Shown here: piece by piece, positions 9,077 to 15,581 of the stretch
Numbering within the stretch: the stretch's first letter is position 1
Layout of the letters: each line of letters opens with the position of its first letter
From: a virus
DNA: 23,623 nt
Direction: 5' to 3' (one strand)
IMG/VR virus record: IMGVR_UViG_3300045049_000022
Location: 1 to 23,623 of that record
Translations under genes and position numbers: made by a program
The notes under the pieces: generated by a model
The model's input: the letters and a program-made list of their open reading frames with translations, nothing else
Told to the model about the DNA's origin: nothing
The model's database searches: none

Positions 9077-9538
9077 TTACTCCTTGCTGATCCCAAGAAG
9101 GATCTCGTCGTACAGCACGCCGCCCTTCTGGAAGCTCTTGAGGTTGCGGCCGTATTCGGCCATGCCGCACGCGCGCGCAAAGCGCTCGGCAATGCGGTTG
9201 TATTCGGGCACGTTGGTCACGATTCGCCGGCACGGGCCATGGTCGAACATCCATCGCGTGCCGAGTTGCGCCGCCTCGCGTGCGGACTTGCCCCAAGCGC
9301 GCGGCAACATGCACGTGTGGACTTGGTAGCAGGCCATCGAGAGCGGAATGAGCATGAATACGCCAAGCGTTCCAACCTCGTCTTGTGCATGCAGATAGAT
9401 CACGCTCGGATGGTCGGCCGGCTCGAACTGAGCGACCGACGGAGAACTGTCGTCGATGATGTGCGGATATACGCGCGGGTGCGTCATTACTGAGCGCACT
9501 AGCGGCATATCGGCAGTTCGGGAGATTTGGATCGGCAC
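9077..9538 (-). CDS. GNAT-fold acetyltransferase-like protein
   Basis: The protein has 153 residues. Residues 72-90 (QVHTCMLPRAWGKSAREAA) resemble GNAT motif A, with RAWGKS in the place of the acetyl-CoA pyrophosphate loop. Residues 109-128 (N-x-P-E-YNRIAERFARACGMAE) resemble motif B, with the usual Asn and the Gly-hydrophobic ending, so the fold call is good while catalysis is unproven. The start is a GTG at 9538; the next in-frame ATG is residue 11 and has no ribosome site. It is the first gene after a candidate promoter, with a hairpin almost touching its start. The following three genes are ejection proteins, as in T7, where gene 13, also thought to be GNAT-like, precedes genes 14 to 16. 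A role in assembling the ejection proteins is as likely as an enzyme role. Confidence 0.8.
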   Translation of the reverse strand: MPIQISRTADMPLVRSVMTHPRVYPHIIDDSSPSVAQFEPADHPSVIYLHAQDEVGTLGVFMLIPLSMACYQVHTCMLPRAWGKSAREAAQLGTRWMFDHGPCRRIVTNVPEYNRIAERFARACGMAEYGRNLKSFQKGGVLYDEILLGISKE

Positions 9539-9542
9539 GACG

Positions 9543-9571
9543 GCGAGTCCCCATAAGGTTGAAGGACTCGC
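9543..9571 (-). promoter_or_regulatory. Hairpin just upstream of the GNAT-type gene start
   Basis: GCGAGTCC and GGACTCGC form a perfect 8-bp stem with a 13-base loop. The stem ends four bases before the GTG start at 9538, and the only ribosome-site-like sequence (GGGGA on the minus strand) falls in it. No T-run follows on either strand, so it is not an intrinsic terminator. It could modulate translation or protect the RNA end. Confidence 0.5.
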
Positions 9572-9627
9572 GATCGGAAAGACTTCGCCCGGTACGCGGC
9601 TACGGGCTATTCGGATGTATGCGCAAC

Positions 9628-9657
9628 TTTATAGCACAAATAGCGAGTTTTTAACAA
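9628..9657 (-). promoter_or_regulatory. Candidate sigma-70 promoter before the ejection gene block
   Basis: On the minus strand TTGTTA (9657-9652) and TATAAA (9633-9628) are separated by 18 bases. They match the consensus at 4 of 6 and 5 of 6 positions. The segment lies in the longest noncoding gap of the window (9539-9659) and is far more AT-rich than its surroundings. Transcription would start near 9621, giving a leader of about 80 bases before the GTG of the GNAT-type gene, and would serve the ejection and tailspike genes. Confidence 0.55.
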
Positions 9658-9659
9658 TC

Positions 9660-9989
9660 TTACGACGCTATTGCGCCTGAAACGGTCAACGTTGCGCCGT
9701 TCGTGGACGCATAGATGTTCATTCCTTGCGTCAACTTGTGGTTGATCGCGTTCATGAGCGATAGCGCAGCGCCCGGCGGCACCGAGACGCGATCGATGTG
9801 CGTCGCATCCGCCGCCGATGTGCCGATGTAGAGATCGACCACGGCGGAGCCCGCAGCCGCGACAGGATTCCATGCGCTCGCGGCTGTGATCGACACCTGC
9901 GAGCCGACGGGGACCGGCCCATAGACGGAGGCGGCTGAAGCCGCATTGACGGCTTGGCAAAGTTGCGCCCAATTCAATTGAGTCGTCAT
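9660..9989 (-). CDS. Hypothetical virion-associated protein
   Basis: The protein has 109 residues and starts at ATG 9989, 11 bases after the stop of the 241-residue gene. GGAG overlapping that stop is a usable ribosome site. The N-terminus is helical (TQLNWAQLCQAVNAASAASV), then the chain becomes Ala/Ser/Val-rich and beta-like (GSAVVDLYIGTSAADATHID), ending with GATLTVSGAIAS. No Cys apart from one near the N-terminus, no membrane segment and no known motif were recognised. It lies between tail-assembly and ejection genes and closes that block, since a 121-base noncoding gap with a promoter-like sequence follows. A small structural role is likely by position only. Confidence 0.7.
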   Translation of the reverse strand: MTTQLNWAQLCQAVNAASAASVYGPVPVGSQVSITAASAWNPVAAAGSAVVDLYIGTSAADATHIDRVSVPPGAALSLMNAINHKLTQGMNIYASTNGATLTVSGAIAS

Positions 9990-10000
9990 CGCATTGGCTC

Positions 10001-10726
10001 CTAGGCCAGCGCCGGACGCGCTTTGATATAGCCGTCGGCGGTCATAGTCGAAGTGTTGAAGATCGCTTGCGCGACGAGATAGACTGTTCCGGCATTAGCG
10101 AGCGTAACGCGCGTGAGCGGCGCATCGAGGTTGAACGCTGCAGTCCCGCTCAATGCTTCCGGCAACTGCTGATACGTGTCAGGCGTTCCCAGCGTGGCGG
10201 AAACGGTCGCCACTCCTGCCGTGATCTGCTCGATGACCGTGCTCGCCGCCGAGTTGAAGACGACGGTGCCGGAGATGTCCCATGTGCCAGCAGACAGGTT
10301 GATGCTGGTCGCATTGGCTGTGACTCCGTTTGTGAGCGATGTGCCGGTCGTCGATGCCTCCGAAAAGCCGACGAGCGCTTGTTTCGCCTGGTAGTTCCCC
10401 GGCGGCTGAGCTACGCGCCCGATGCTATCGAGCAGCGCGAACATAGCGAGATCATTGCGGGATCGAGGTGCGACGAGCGTATCGAAGGCCATACGAGCGA
10501 TCGAATTTCCGTCGATGGAGTTCGTGGCAGGAACCTGCCCGTTGACCTGAACGAGCAGGAATTGGAACGCCTCGGCTCCCGATGAGCCATTAATCGCATC
10601 GGGAAGGTTGACGGTAATGTCGCGCGCCATCGATTCGAGAAAGCGCACGGCCGCCTGATTCTGGCCGAATACCTCGGCGAGCATCTTTCGGTCGGGCTTG
10701 GGCGTTGCAATCGTGATCGTCGTCAT
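10001..10726 (-). CDS. Putative structural protein with fibre-like C-terminal domain
   Basis: The 241-residue protein overlaps the end of the gp10-like gene by four bases (ATGA), which implies translational coupling. Residues 1-120 are mixed helical (MLAEVFGQNQAAVRFLESMA), with a possible capsid-binding or assembly role. Residues 138-236 form a beta domain (SINLSAGTWDISGTVVF ... TVYLVAQAIFNTSTMTADGY) closely resembling the C-terminal domain of the signal-peptide protein at 148-1095. In P22 the tail needle gene 26 sits directly after gene 10, so position makes this a candidate for a plug or needle replacement. However, it lacks the long trimeric coiled coil expected of a needle. I therefore call it a structural protein of unknown place in the virion. 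Confidence 0.75.
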   Translation of the reverse strand: MTTITIATPKPDRKMLAEVFGQNQAAVRFLESMARDITVNLPDAINGSSGAEAFQFLLVQVNGQVPATNSIDGNSIARMAFDTLVAPRSRNDLAMFALLDSIGRVAQPPGNYQAKQALVGFSEASTTGTSLTNGVTANATSINLSAGTWDISGTVVFNSAASTVIEQITAGVATVSATLGTPDTYQQLPEALSGTAAFNLDAPLTRVTLANAGTVYLVAQAIFNTSTMTADGYIKARPALA

Positions 10727-12183
10727 ACCATCATCGGCTCGCCTTCAGCCTCCAGTGCCGCGAACGAAACCGGCGCCGCATTGAAGCCGGCAAACCGATA
10801 GCCGCGGAAGTTGCGGAAGAAGTGGCGCGGGCGCCACTGTGCGCGCTCATTGCGCCGGCCCTGCGCTCCCATACTGATGAACTTCGGCGCGCTCCACATG
10901 AGACCGTCATTCGTGTATTGCATCGACATCGTGTCGACTTCGCCAAGCGCCGCGCGGCCGTAGGTGCCAATGAGTTCGACGGCGTTCACGGCAAAGCCCT
11001 TAGCCTTGTTGTAGGCAAAGATCGTGTCGAACTGCCACCGCGCATTGACGCCATACTGCTGCGCGGTCGTGTCATCGAGGAAACCCATGCGCTGGTCGTA
11101 CTTGTCGCCGAAGATGAATTTTCCGTAGCAGTAGACCGCATGCCACGCGCGCCACGGACCCGACCCGTCCGTGCTCGAATCGCGGAAGAACCAAAGCGGC
11201 TGCTGAGCGGATTGCGAGCCCATCACGTCGTAGACGAGCGTGTAATCGGGCAGGTGCATGCAGATGAACTGCTGGTCCTTGGTCCCCCAGTATTCAAGCG
11301 TCGTCCAGTAAAGCTGCTGGTCGGTGTATTGCCTCAAAAGCATCTGAACTTCGCGCGTTGCGATGTCCTGTGCGATGCCTAGGCCCACCGACAGCCATAC
11401 GCTGGGAGACTCGCCACGCTGCCCCCCAATGAACGCGAAACCTTGGCTCGTCAGGCACTTCGCACGCGGGCCGATGACGCCCTTTTGAATCGTCGCGCCC
11501 TGGTTCTCGGTGAAAGGGAAGCCCGTTCCGCCAGTATTTTCGAAGACGGGAACCTGATATCGATTGCCAAGGTAGAGCTCGTTGCGAAACTTCCAAATTC
11601 CGTTGATCGGATCTGGCTGATTGCTGCTCGAGCCGAAAAGCTGGGTGTTGAACGTGAACTGATTGGCCAGTTGCGTCACATAGACGCTCACGCCGTCGGT
11701 GAGCACGAAATAGCCGGCCATCCAGATCAGATCGATGGGCTGACCGACGTTCGGGTCCGTGCACTTCTGCAACGTCGGGAAAGGCTGAGTAGTTCCATCG
11801 GGCTTCTGGATGGTGTAAAACCACAGCGTTCCACCGGAGACGATGCCGATACCCTGATTGGAGTAGCCGTAGTCCATCGCAACGGGATTGCCGTCGTCAG
11901 GAACTTGCCCAATGACTGTCACCACGCCCGCCGAGCTCACCGACACGAAGTTCGTCCCGATCACGCGGTAGCACACGCCCTGCCAGTTGATTCCGCCGCG
12001 ATCGATACCGGTCAGGGTGGGCGCGTTCACGTCGAAGCGCGTCAACCCCTCTGCCGAGCGCAGAAGGATGTTCTTCTCGGAGATCCCCGTCTCCTTCACG
12101 ACCGGGATCATGTTGCGCGGATACGAGGTGCGGAACTCCGCGCCCGCATCCGTATATGACCCGCGCGTGAGCGGAATCTGCAT
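10723..12183 (-). CDS. Packaged DNA stabilisation protein, P22 gp10-like
   Basis: At 486 residues this is close to P22 gp10 (about 470), a hub protein that binds the gp4 ring under the portal, helps keep packaged DNA inside and receives tailspikes. Matching features are a repeated beta-propeller-like pattern of aromatic-rich strands, the segment PSVWLSVGLGIAQDIATREV followed by RQYTDQQLYW (P22 has PSVYIIGSG and IRSYT at the same place), and the later ICMHLPDYTLVYDVMGSQ (P22 IIHLPRHVLVYD). The start at 12183 overlaps the previous stop as TGATG, and the end overlaps the next gene as ATGA. The gene is preceded by the gp4-like gene, as in P22, with two small genes inserted between them. Confidence 0.9.
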   Translation of the reverse strand: MQIPLTRGSYTDAGAEFRTSYPRNMIPVVKETGISEKNILLRSAEGLTRFDVNAPTLTGIDRGGINWQGVCYRVIGTNFVSVSSAGVVTVIGQVPDDGNPVAMDYGYSNQGIGIVSGGTLWFYTIQKPDGTTQPFPTLQKCTDPNVGQPIDLIWMAGYFVLTDGVSVYVTQLANQFTFNTQLFGSSSNQPDPINGIWKFRNELYLGNRYQVPVFENTGGTGFPFTENQGATIQKGVIGPRAKCLTSQGFAFIGGQRGESPSVWLSVGLGIAQDIATREVQMLLRQYTDQQLYWTTLEYWGTKDQQFICMHLPDYTLVYDVMGSQSAQQPLWFFRDSSTDGSGPWRAWHAVYCYGKFIFGDKYDQRMGFLDDTTAQQYGVNARWQFDTIFAYNKAKGFAVNAVELIGTYGRAALGEVDTMSMQYTNDGLMWSAPKFISMGAQGRRNERAQWRPRHFFRNFRGYRFAGFNAAPVSFAALEAEGEPMMV

Positions 12184-12512
12184 CAGTTACCCCACAGGCC
12201 GTATCCAGGCTGCACGTAGACGCTCGCCGTGCCGCTCGCCGTGACGAGCGAAAGCTGGCCGGCGTTGTTCCCTTTCGAGATCACGGCCGGCAGGTTCGGC
12301 AGCAGCATGAAATCCTGATTGGCCACGGCGTTGACGGCCGTCCCCGACACCTGATTGTTTGTCACCCGAGCGAAGGCGTTCGTCGTTCCGCCCACGACAA
12401 TGAGCCGCAGACACGACGCCATCGGATCGACGCCGATTGTCTGCGGGGTCGACGTGACACTGACCAATTGGCCGTTGCCATAGGAAGGTTCAAACGGTTG
12501 AGTCGCGTCCAT
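12183..12512 (-). CDS. Hypothetical small virion-type protein
   Basis: The protein has 109 residues and starts at ATG 12512, three bases after the preceding stop. It has no strong ribosome site, so coupled translation is likely. The chain is beta-rich with few charges (GNGQLVSVTSTPQTIGVD, then LRLIVVGGTTNAFARVTNN, then GTASVYVQPGYGLWGN), a composition typical of small head or tail accessory proteins. It has no signal peptide, helix bundle or metal-binding pattern. It sits between a 209-residue unknown and the gp10-like gene, in the neck and tail assembly block. I do not recognise a family with a known job. Confidence 0.75.
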   Translation of the reverse strand: MDATQPFEPSYGNGQLVSVTSTPQTIGVDPMASCLRLIVVGGTTNAFARVTNNQVSGTAVNAVANQDFMLLPNLPAVISKGNNAGQLSLVTASGTASVYVQPGYGLWGN

Positions 12513-12515
12513 GGT

Positions 12516-13145
12516 TCATAGTCCGTCGATGGGTTGAGCGAGGAACGTCACTTTCGTGATGTTCAATGTGGTCGCTTGATCGGCCGAGGCCACGAGTTGC
12601 ACGATGTCGCCCACATTGATCTGTCCGTTGACGTTGTTCGGGTTTTGCAGGAACCCGGTGAACGTCCAGCATTGCGCGTTTCCCGTTCCCTGGGCGATGG
12701 CTTCGAATTCGGACGTGTAGAGCGTGCCGCCGACGGGGCCCGTTTGCACCTGAAGCGTCAGGATGCGGGGCGATGCGATCGAGCCGACGAGCGCCACGGA
12801 AAACGCGATGCCGGCAATGCTGCGCGTCGCCTGCATGAGTCCCGTCACCACGTTCTGCGTGAGCGCCGTGCCGCCTAGCGGGAGAACCGTGGCGCCGTTT
12901 GGGTCGTAGGTCGTGATGACGGAGGGCGTTGCCGTGAGCGCTTGCGTGCCTGCTACCGTCTTGCGCAGTGCATAGACCGAGGCCGCGCTGAGCAGGCCGC
13001 GTGGCAGCGTCACATTGCCAAGGATGAGAGCCTGCAACGCGCTGATCGACACCTTGCGCGGCTGCCCCTGGTTTTGCGCCCAAATCGCGATCTGATCGGA
13101 GAGTTGCGGCGATACGTCGGCCGTCAACTGATTGATGTTTGCCAT
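12516..13145 (-). CDS. Hypothetical structural protein
   Basis: The protein has 209 residues. The ATG at 13145 has AAAGGA eight bases upstream, just after the gp4-like gene. Residues 1-45 look helical (MANINQLTADVSPQLSDQIA, then an RKVSISALQALILGN section). The part from about residue 55 on is beta-rich and low in charge, with GPVGGTLYTSEFEAIAQGTG and a final ITKVTFLAQPIDGL. Such a helical N-terminus joined to a beta domain is common in small virion proteins. P22 has no gene at this place between genes 4 and 10. No family was recognised; a minor head, neck or fibre role is inferred from its neighbours. Confidence 0.75.
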   Translation of the reverse strand: MANINQLTADVSPQLSDQIAIWAQNQGQPRKVSISALQALILGNVTLPRGLLSAASVYALRKTVAGTQALTATPSVITTYDPNGATVLPLGGTALTQNVVTGLMQATRSIAGIAFSVALVGSIASPRILTLQVQTGPVGGTLYTSEFEAIAQGTGNAQCWTFTGFLQNPNNVNGQINVGDIVQLVASADQATTLNITKVTFLAQPIDGL

Positions 13146-13154
13146 GTCCGTCCT

Positions 13155-13661
13155 TTAGGTTGTGCCGCCCTCGATGGTCCACGGATCTCCCGTCGGCTCG
13201 AGCAGATCGTCGTAGCGCGTTGTGACGCGATCGGTCGGCGCAAAGAACTGCTGGTTCTTGACGTTGCGGCGATTTCCGAGGCCGATCGGCATGTGCCGCG
13301 GCATCTGCATCTTCGGGATCGTGTACGTGCCGACGAGCAGCGCGTCCAAGCCGCGCCGCGCCGCTAGTCGAGTGTCGGGGTGAACCTGCTTGCCGATTGT
13401 GGGAGCCAAGCGCAGTGCGAAGAGCGGGATTACGGCGTCTTCTGCCCAGTCGGGAATGCCGCTGTCGTCGTTCGCATTGGCTTGGCTCGCGCTGGAGGCC
13501 GCGTTGTAGCCGAGGCGAATGCCGCGCCCGTCGAGCATCAGCATGAAGCGCTCGAGCCGGCGCACGCCGGTTTGAACCTCTTCCGGCTGTATATCGAAGA
13601 CGTACCCGGCCAGGCCGATCTCCTCGTAGGCCGCGTTGACGAGATCGCCCTTGGTGGTCAT
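13155..13661 (-). CDS. Tail accessory factor (head closure), P22 gp4-like
   Basis: The 168-residue protein has the length of P22 gp4 (166), which forms a ring below the portal after packaging and begins tail assembly. The N-terminus TTKGDLVNAAYEEIGLAG corresponds to the P22 start (TKGDLVRAALRKLGVAS). It is followed by the helix EVQTGVRRLERFMLMLDGRG (P22 DAVDDLEAMMAEW), GIRLGYNAAS, an Asp-rich loop, PDWAEDAVIPLFALRLAPTI and a helix leading to KMQMPRHMPIGLGN (P22 APYPSRMPTGSGN). It overlaps the upstream gene by four bases (ATGA) and lies upstream of the gp10-like gene, as expected for partners in the neck. Some gp4 proteins have muralytic activity; nothing here shows that. Confidence 0.88.
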   Translation of the reverse strand: MTTKGDLVNAAYEEIGLAGYVFDIQPEEVQTGVRRLERFMLMLDGRGIRLGYNAASSASQANANDDSGIPDWAEDAVIPLFALRLAPTIGKQVHPDTRLAARRGLDALLVGTYTIPKMQMPRHMPIGLGNRRNVKNQQFFAPTDRVTTRYDDLLEPTGDPWTIEGGTT

Positions 13662-14566
13662 CCCAGCTTCTCCAGCTTGATATGCACCGAGTACTTCATG
13701 GCGCCGGCCGTGCCAGATGCGTAGTTACTCGTCTGGTAGGTGATGTTGGTGCCGCCCTTGGCGTAGACGATCTGCGATCCCTGTCCGAACGCGCCGGACG
13801 CGTTGGCCGTGTTCGTCGGCGTGACGTTGCCAGCCGACAGGGCGACGCTCGAGTCTGCGTCCGTCCAGCCGATCCCGATGTTGGGCAGCGTCGACGATGC
13901 TCCGTCCGCCGTTGTCTCGACTGCGTAGCAGGACGCGCGATACATGCCCCCCTCGTTTGCGGGCACCGCATATAGCGTAGTCGACGAGATATTCGCGTTC
14001 TGGGTAGCGAGATCCACTTTCGCCACGATCGCGGATAGACCGTTGCCGACGAGCGTGTCGCCACCGTATGACGTGAGCGCGTTCGTGATCTTCGAGACTG
14101 TCGGATTCGGGTAAGTGCCGCCTAGATCGCCGCCGGCCGGACCGGACGGGGTTGCCGGATTACTGGTAGTGGACAAGACGCCCTGCGACGCGCTGCGGAT
14201 AACCCACTGGACGCCGTCGGATTGGAGTTCCGCCGTCGAGTACTGGCCCGATAGCGAGAGGCTTGCAGAGCCGTCGATCGTCGCACCGCCAACATCGGTG
14301 AATGTCAGCGAGTTGCCTGATGCGTCTAGGCGCTTGACGACGACGATCATGCCGTTGCAATTCACAGCTCCCGGCAGATGCGCCGCAAAAGAGCCGCCCG
14401 GCGCGTTCGTCACGTCGTATTCGACGAAACCATCGTTGCGCGTGATGTTGTCCGAGCCGATCGCGAGCGCGGTCGGTGAGGCAACGGCAGTCACCTTGCG
14501 GATCGAGCTCGTGCTGTATCCGCCGCCGACGCCCGGTCCCGCCAGAGGAGATCCCACATTCGCCAT
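13658..14566 (-). CDS. Modular fibre-like structural protein
   Basis: The 302-residue protein starts one base inside the previous stop (TAATG). Three parts can be seen. Residues 20-123 form a beta domain (VVVKRLDASGNSLTF, GGATIDGSASLSL, AELQSDGVQWVI) resembling residues 40-141 of the 229-residue protein at 14880-15569. Residues 142-160 hold the linker AGGDLGGTYPNPTVSKI, a phrase frequent in phage fibres and spikes. Residues 198-302 form a C-terminal domain (MYRASCYAVETTADGASSTL, GIGWTDADSS, YSVHIKLEKLG) of a type often found at the ends of phage surface proteins. It is probably exposed on the virion as a head or tail fibre. The gene lies beside the gp4-like gene with a four-base overlap, but its attachment point is unknown. 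Confidence 0.8.
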   Translation of the reverse strand: MANVGSPLAGPGVGGGYSTSSIRKVTAVASPTALAIGSDNITRNDGFVEYDVTNAPGGSFAAHLPGAVNCNGMIVVVKRLDASGNSLTFTDVGGATIDGSASLSLSGQYSTAELQSDGVQWVIRSASQGVLSTTSNPATPSGPAGGDLGGTYPNPTVSKITNALTSYGGDTLVGNGLSAIVAKVDLATQNANISSTTLYAVPANEGGMYRASCYAVETTADGASSTLPNIGIGWTDADSSVALSAGNVTPTNTANASGAFGQGSQIVYAKGGTNITYQTSNYASGTAGAMKYSVHIKLEKLG

Positions 14567-14823
14567 TATTTCTTCGTCGGCTTGGCTGCCGGCGCCTCGT
14601 CTTTCGCTTCGATGCTCGGCTCGGGCTGTGCTGCTACCTTCGCCTCATCCGCCGCACACTTGGCCTCAAGCGGCGTGCGATGCCATTCTCCGCTGGCAAG
14701 TGCGTCCTCGACTTCCTCATGCGGAACGATGGTGTAATCGACCCATACGCCATGCAGTTTCTCGGCGTGACCGACGCGGTAGAGCATCGTCGGGCCTTCG
14801 GGGGATCGGAATGCCTGCGCCAT
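14566..14823 (-). CDS. Hypothetical small protein
   Basis: The protein has 85 residues. The ATG at 14823 is preceded by AGGAGAG, and it is the first gene after the intrinsic terminator, so its expression probably depends on read-through or antitermination. The N-terminal half has mixed beta character with aromatic residues (MLYRVGHAEKLHGVWVDYTI). The second half is a charged Ala/Lys/Glu tail ending in APAAKPTKK and is probably disordered. It ends one base into the next start codon (TAATG), which couples it to the modular fibre-like gene. No family function was recognised. Confidence 0.75.
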   Translation of the reverse strand: MAQAFRSPEGPTMLYRVGHAEKLHGVWVDYTIVPHEEVEDALASGEWHRTPLEAKCAADEAKVAAQPEPSIEAKDEAPAAKPTKK

Positions 14824-14839
14824 GTGCTTCTCTCCTATG

Positions 14840-14867
14840 AAAAAGGACCGAGCCCGAAGGCCCGGTC
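14840..14867 (-). terminator. Intrinsic terminator after the coat transcription unit
   Basis: On the minus strand GACCGGGCC, the tetraloop TTCG and GGCTCGGTC form a 9-bp stem with one G-U pair, followed by C and TTTTT. A GC-rich stem with a UUCG loop and a U-run is the classic Rho-independent form. It begins 13 bases after the stop of the 229-residue gene and ends before the ribosome site of the next gene. Confidence 0.88.
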
Positions 14868-14879
14868 AAGTGCCGCTGC

Positions 14880-15569
14880 TTATCGAGGCACGAAGCTCAT
14901 GGTCGGTGCGGCCGAGTACGTCACGGTCACGATGTCTCCGGCAGAAACCGGGATGACGCCGGACGTTTCGCCCACCGAGATCGCCGCAGGGGTGCCCCGC
15001 TTGAGCGTGATCGCCGAAACCGTGCCCCCGCTGACAACGACCGTGCCGGCCGCTGCCGCCGTATAGGCGTATGGCGACGCGCCCGGCGTGATCGATGCGA
15101 TGGCGCCCGTAGCGCCCCATGCGGCAGAGTTCTGACCGCCGACGCACTGCCATTGCGATCCGTCCGCCCGCGCTTCGAAGATCGCGTTCTGCGCGTTGAG
15201 CGTTTGGCTTGCCGCGCCCTCCACGTTGTTCGACGCCGCGTCAACGATCGTCACGGTGTTGCCCGATGCGAACGTCGCGTCCGAGCGCTTGACCATTTTG
15301 TATTGGCCTTGCGAGACGGCCGCGCTCGGCAGCACGACTTGAACGTTCTGGCTTGTCGCGTCAACCTCGATGAGCGTGTCCGTTTCCGTGGCCGTGAAGA
15401 CGAACGGATTCGGATCGGTCGATGCCGCGACGACTTTCGTCACAGGGGCATAGACGTAGCCCTGGCCGCCGCCCGGGCCGATAGGAGATTGATTGACGGT
15501 GCCACCGAGCCCGGTTTTCGTATTGACGCCGGAGAGCAGATCGGCGGTAAAGCGAGTGATCGTTGCCAT
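14880..15569 (-). CDS. Candidate capsid decoration or head-fibre protein
   Basis: The protein has 229 residues. The ATG at 15569 has AAGGAG eight bases upstream and lies 12 bases after the coat stop. The N-terminal 40 residues are Gly-rich (TKTGLGGTVNQSPIGPGGGQ). Residues 40-141 form a beta domain like that of the 302-residue protein (MVKRSDATFASGNTVTI, EARADGSQWQC). Residues 163-229 are a C-terminal module ending in TMSFVPR, which recurs at the C-terminus of the tailspike. It is the last gene before a strong terminator and shares the transcription unit of scaffold and coat, so a high copy number is plausible. That is why a decoration or head-fibre role is proposed; this is inference, not a family match. 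Confidence 0.8.
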   Translation of the reverse strand: MATITRFTADLLSGVNTKTGLGGTVNQSPIGPGGGQGYVYAPVTKVVAASTDPNPFVFTATETDTLIEVDATSQNVQVVLPSAAVSQGQYKMVKRSDATFASGNTVTIVDAASNNVEGAASQTLNAQNAIFEARADGSQWQCVGGQNSAAWGATGAIASITPGASPYAYTAAAAGTVVVSGGTVSAITLKRGTPAAISVGETSGVIPVSAGDIVTVTYSAAPTMSFVPR

Positions 15570-15581
15570 TTCCGATTCTCC

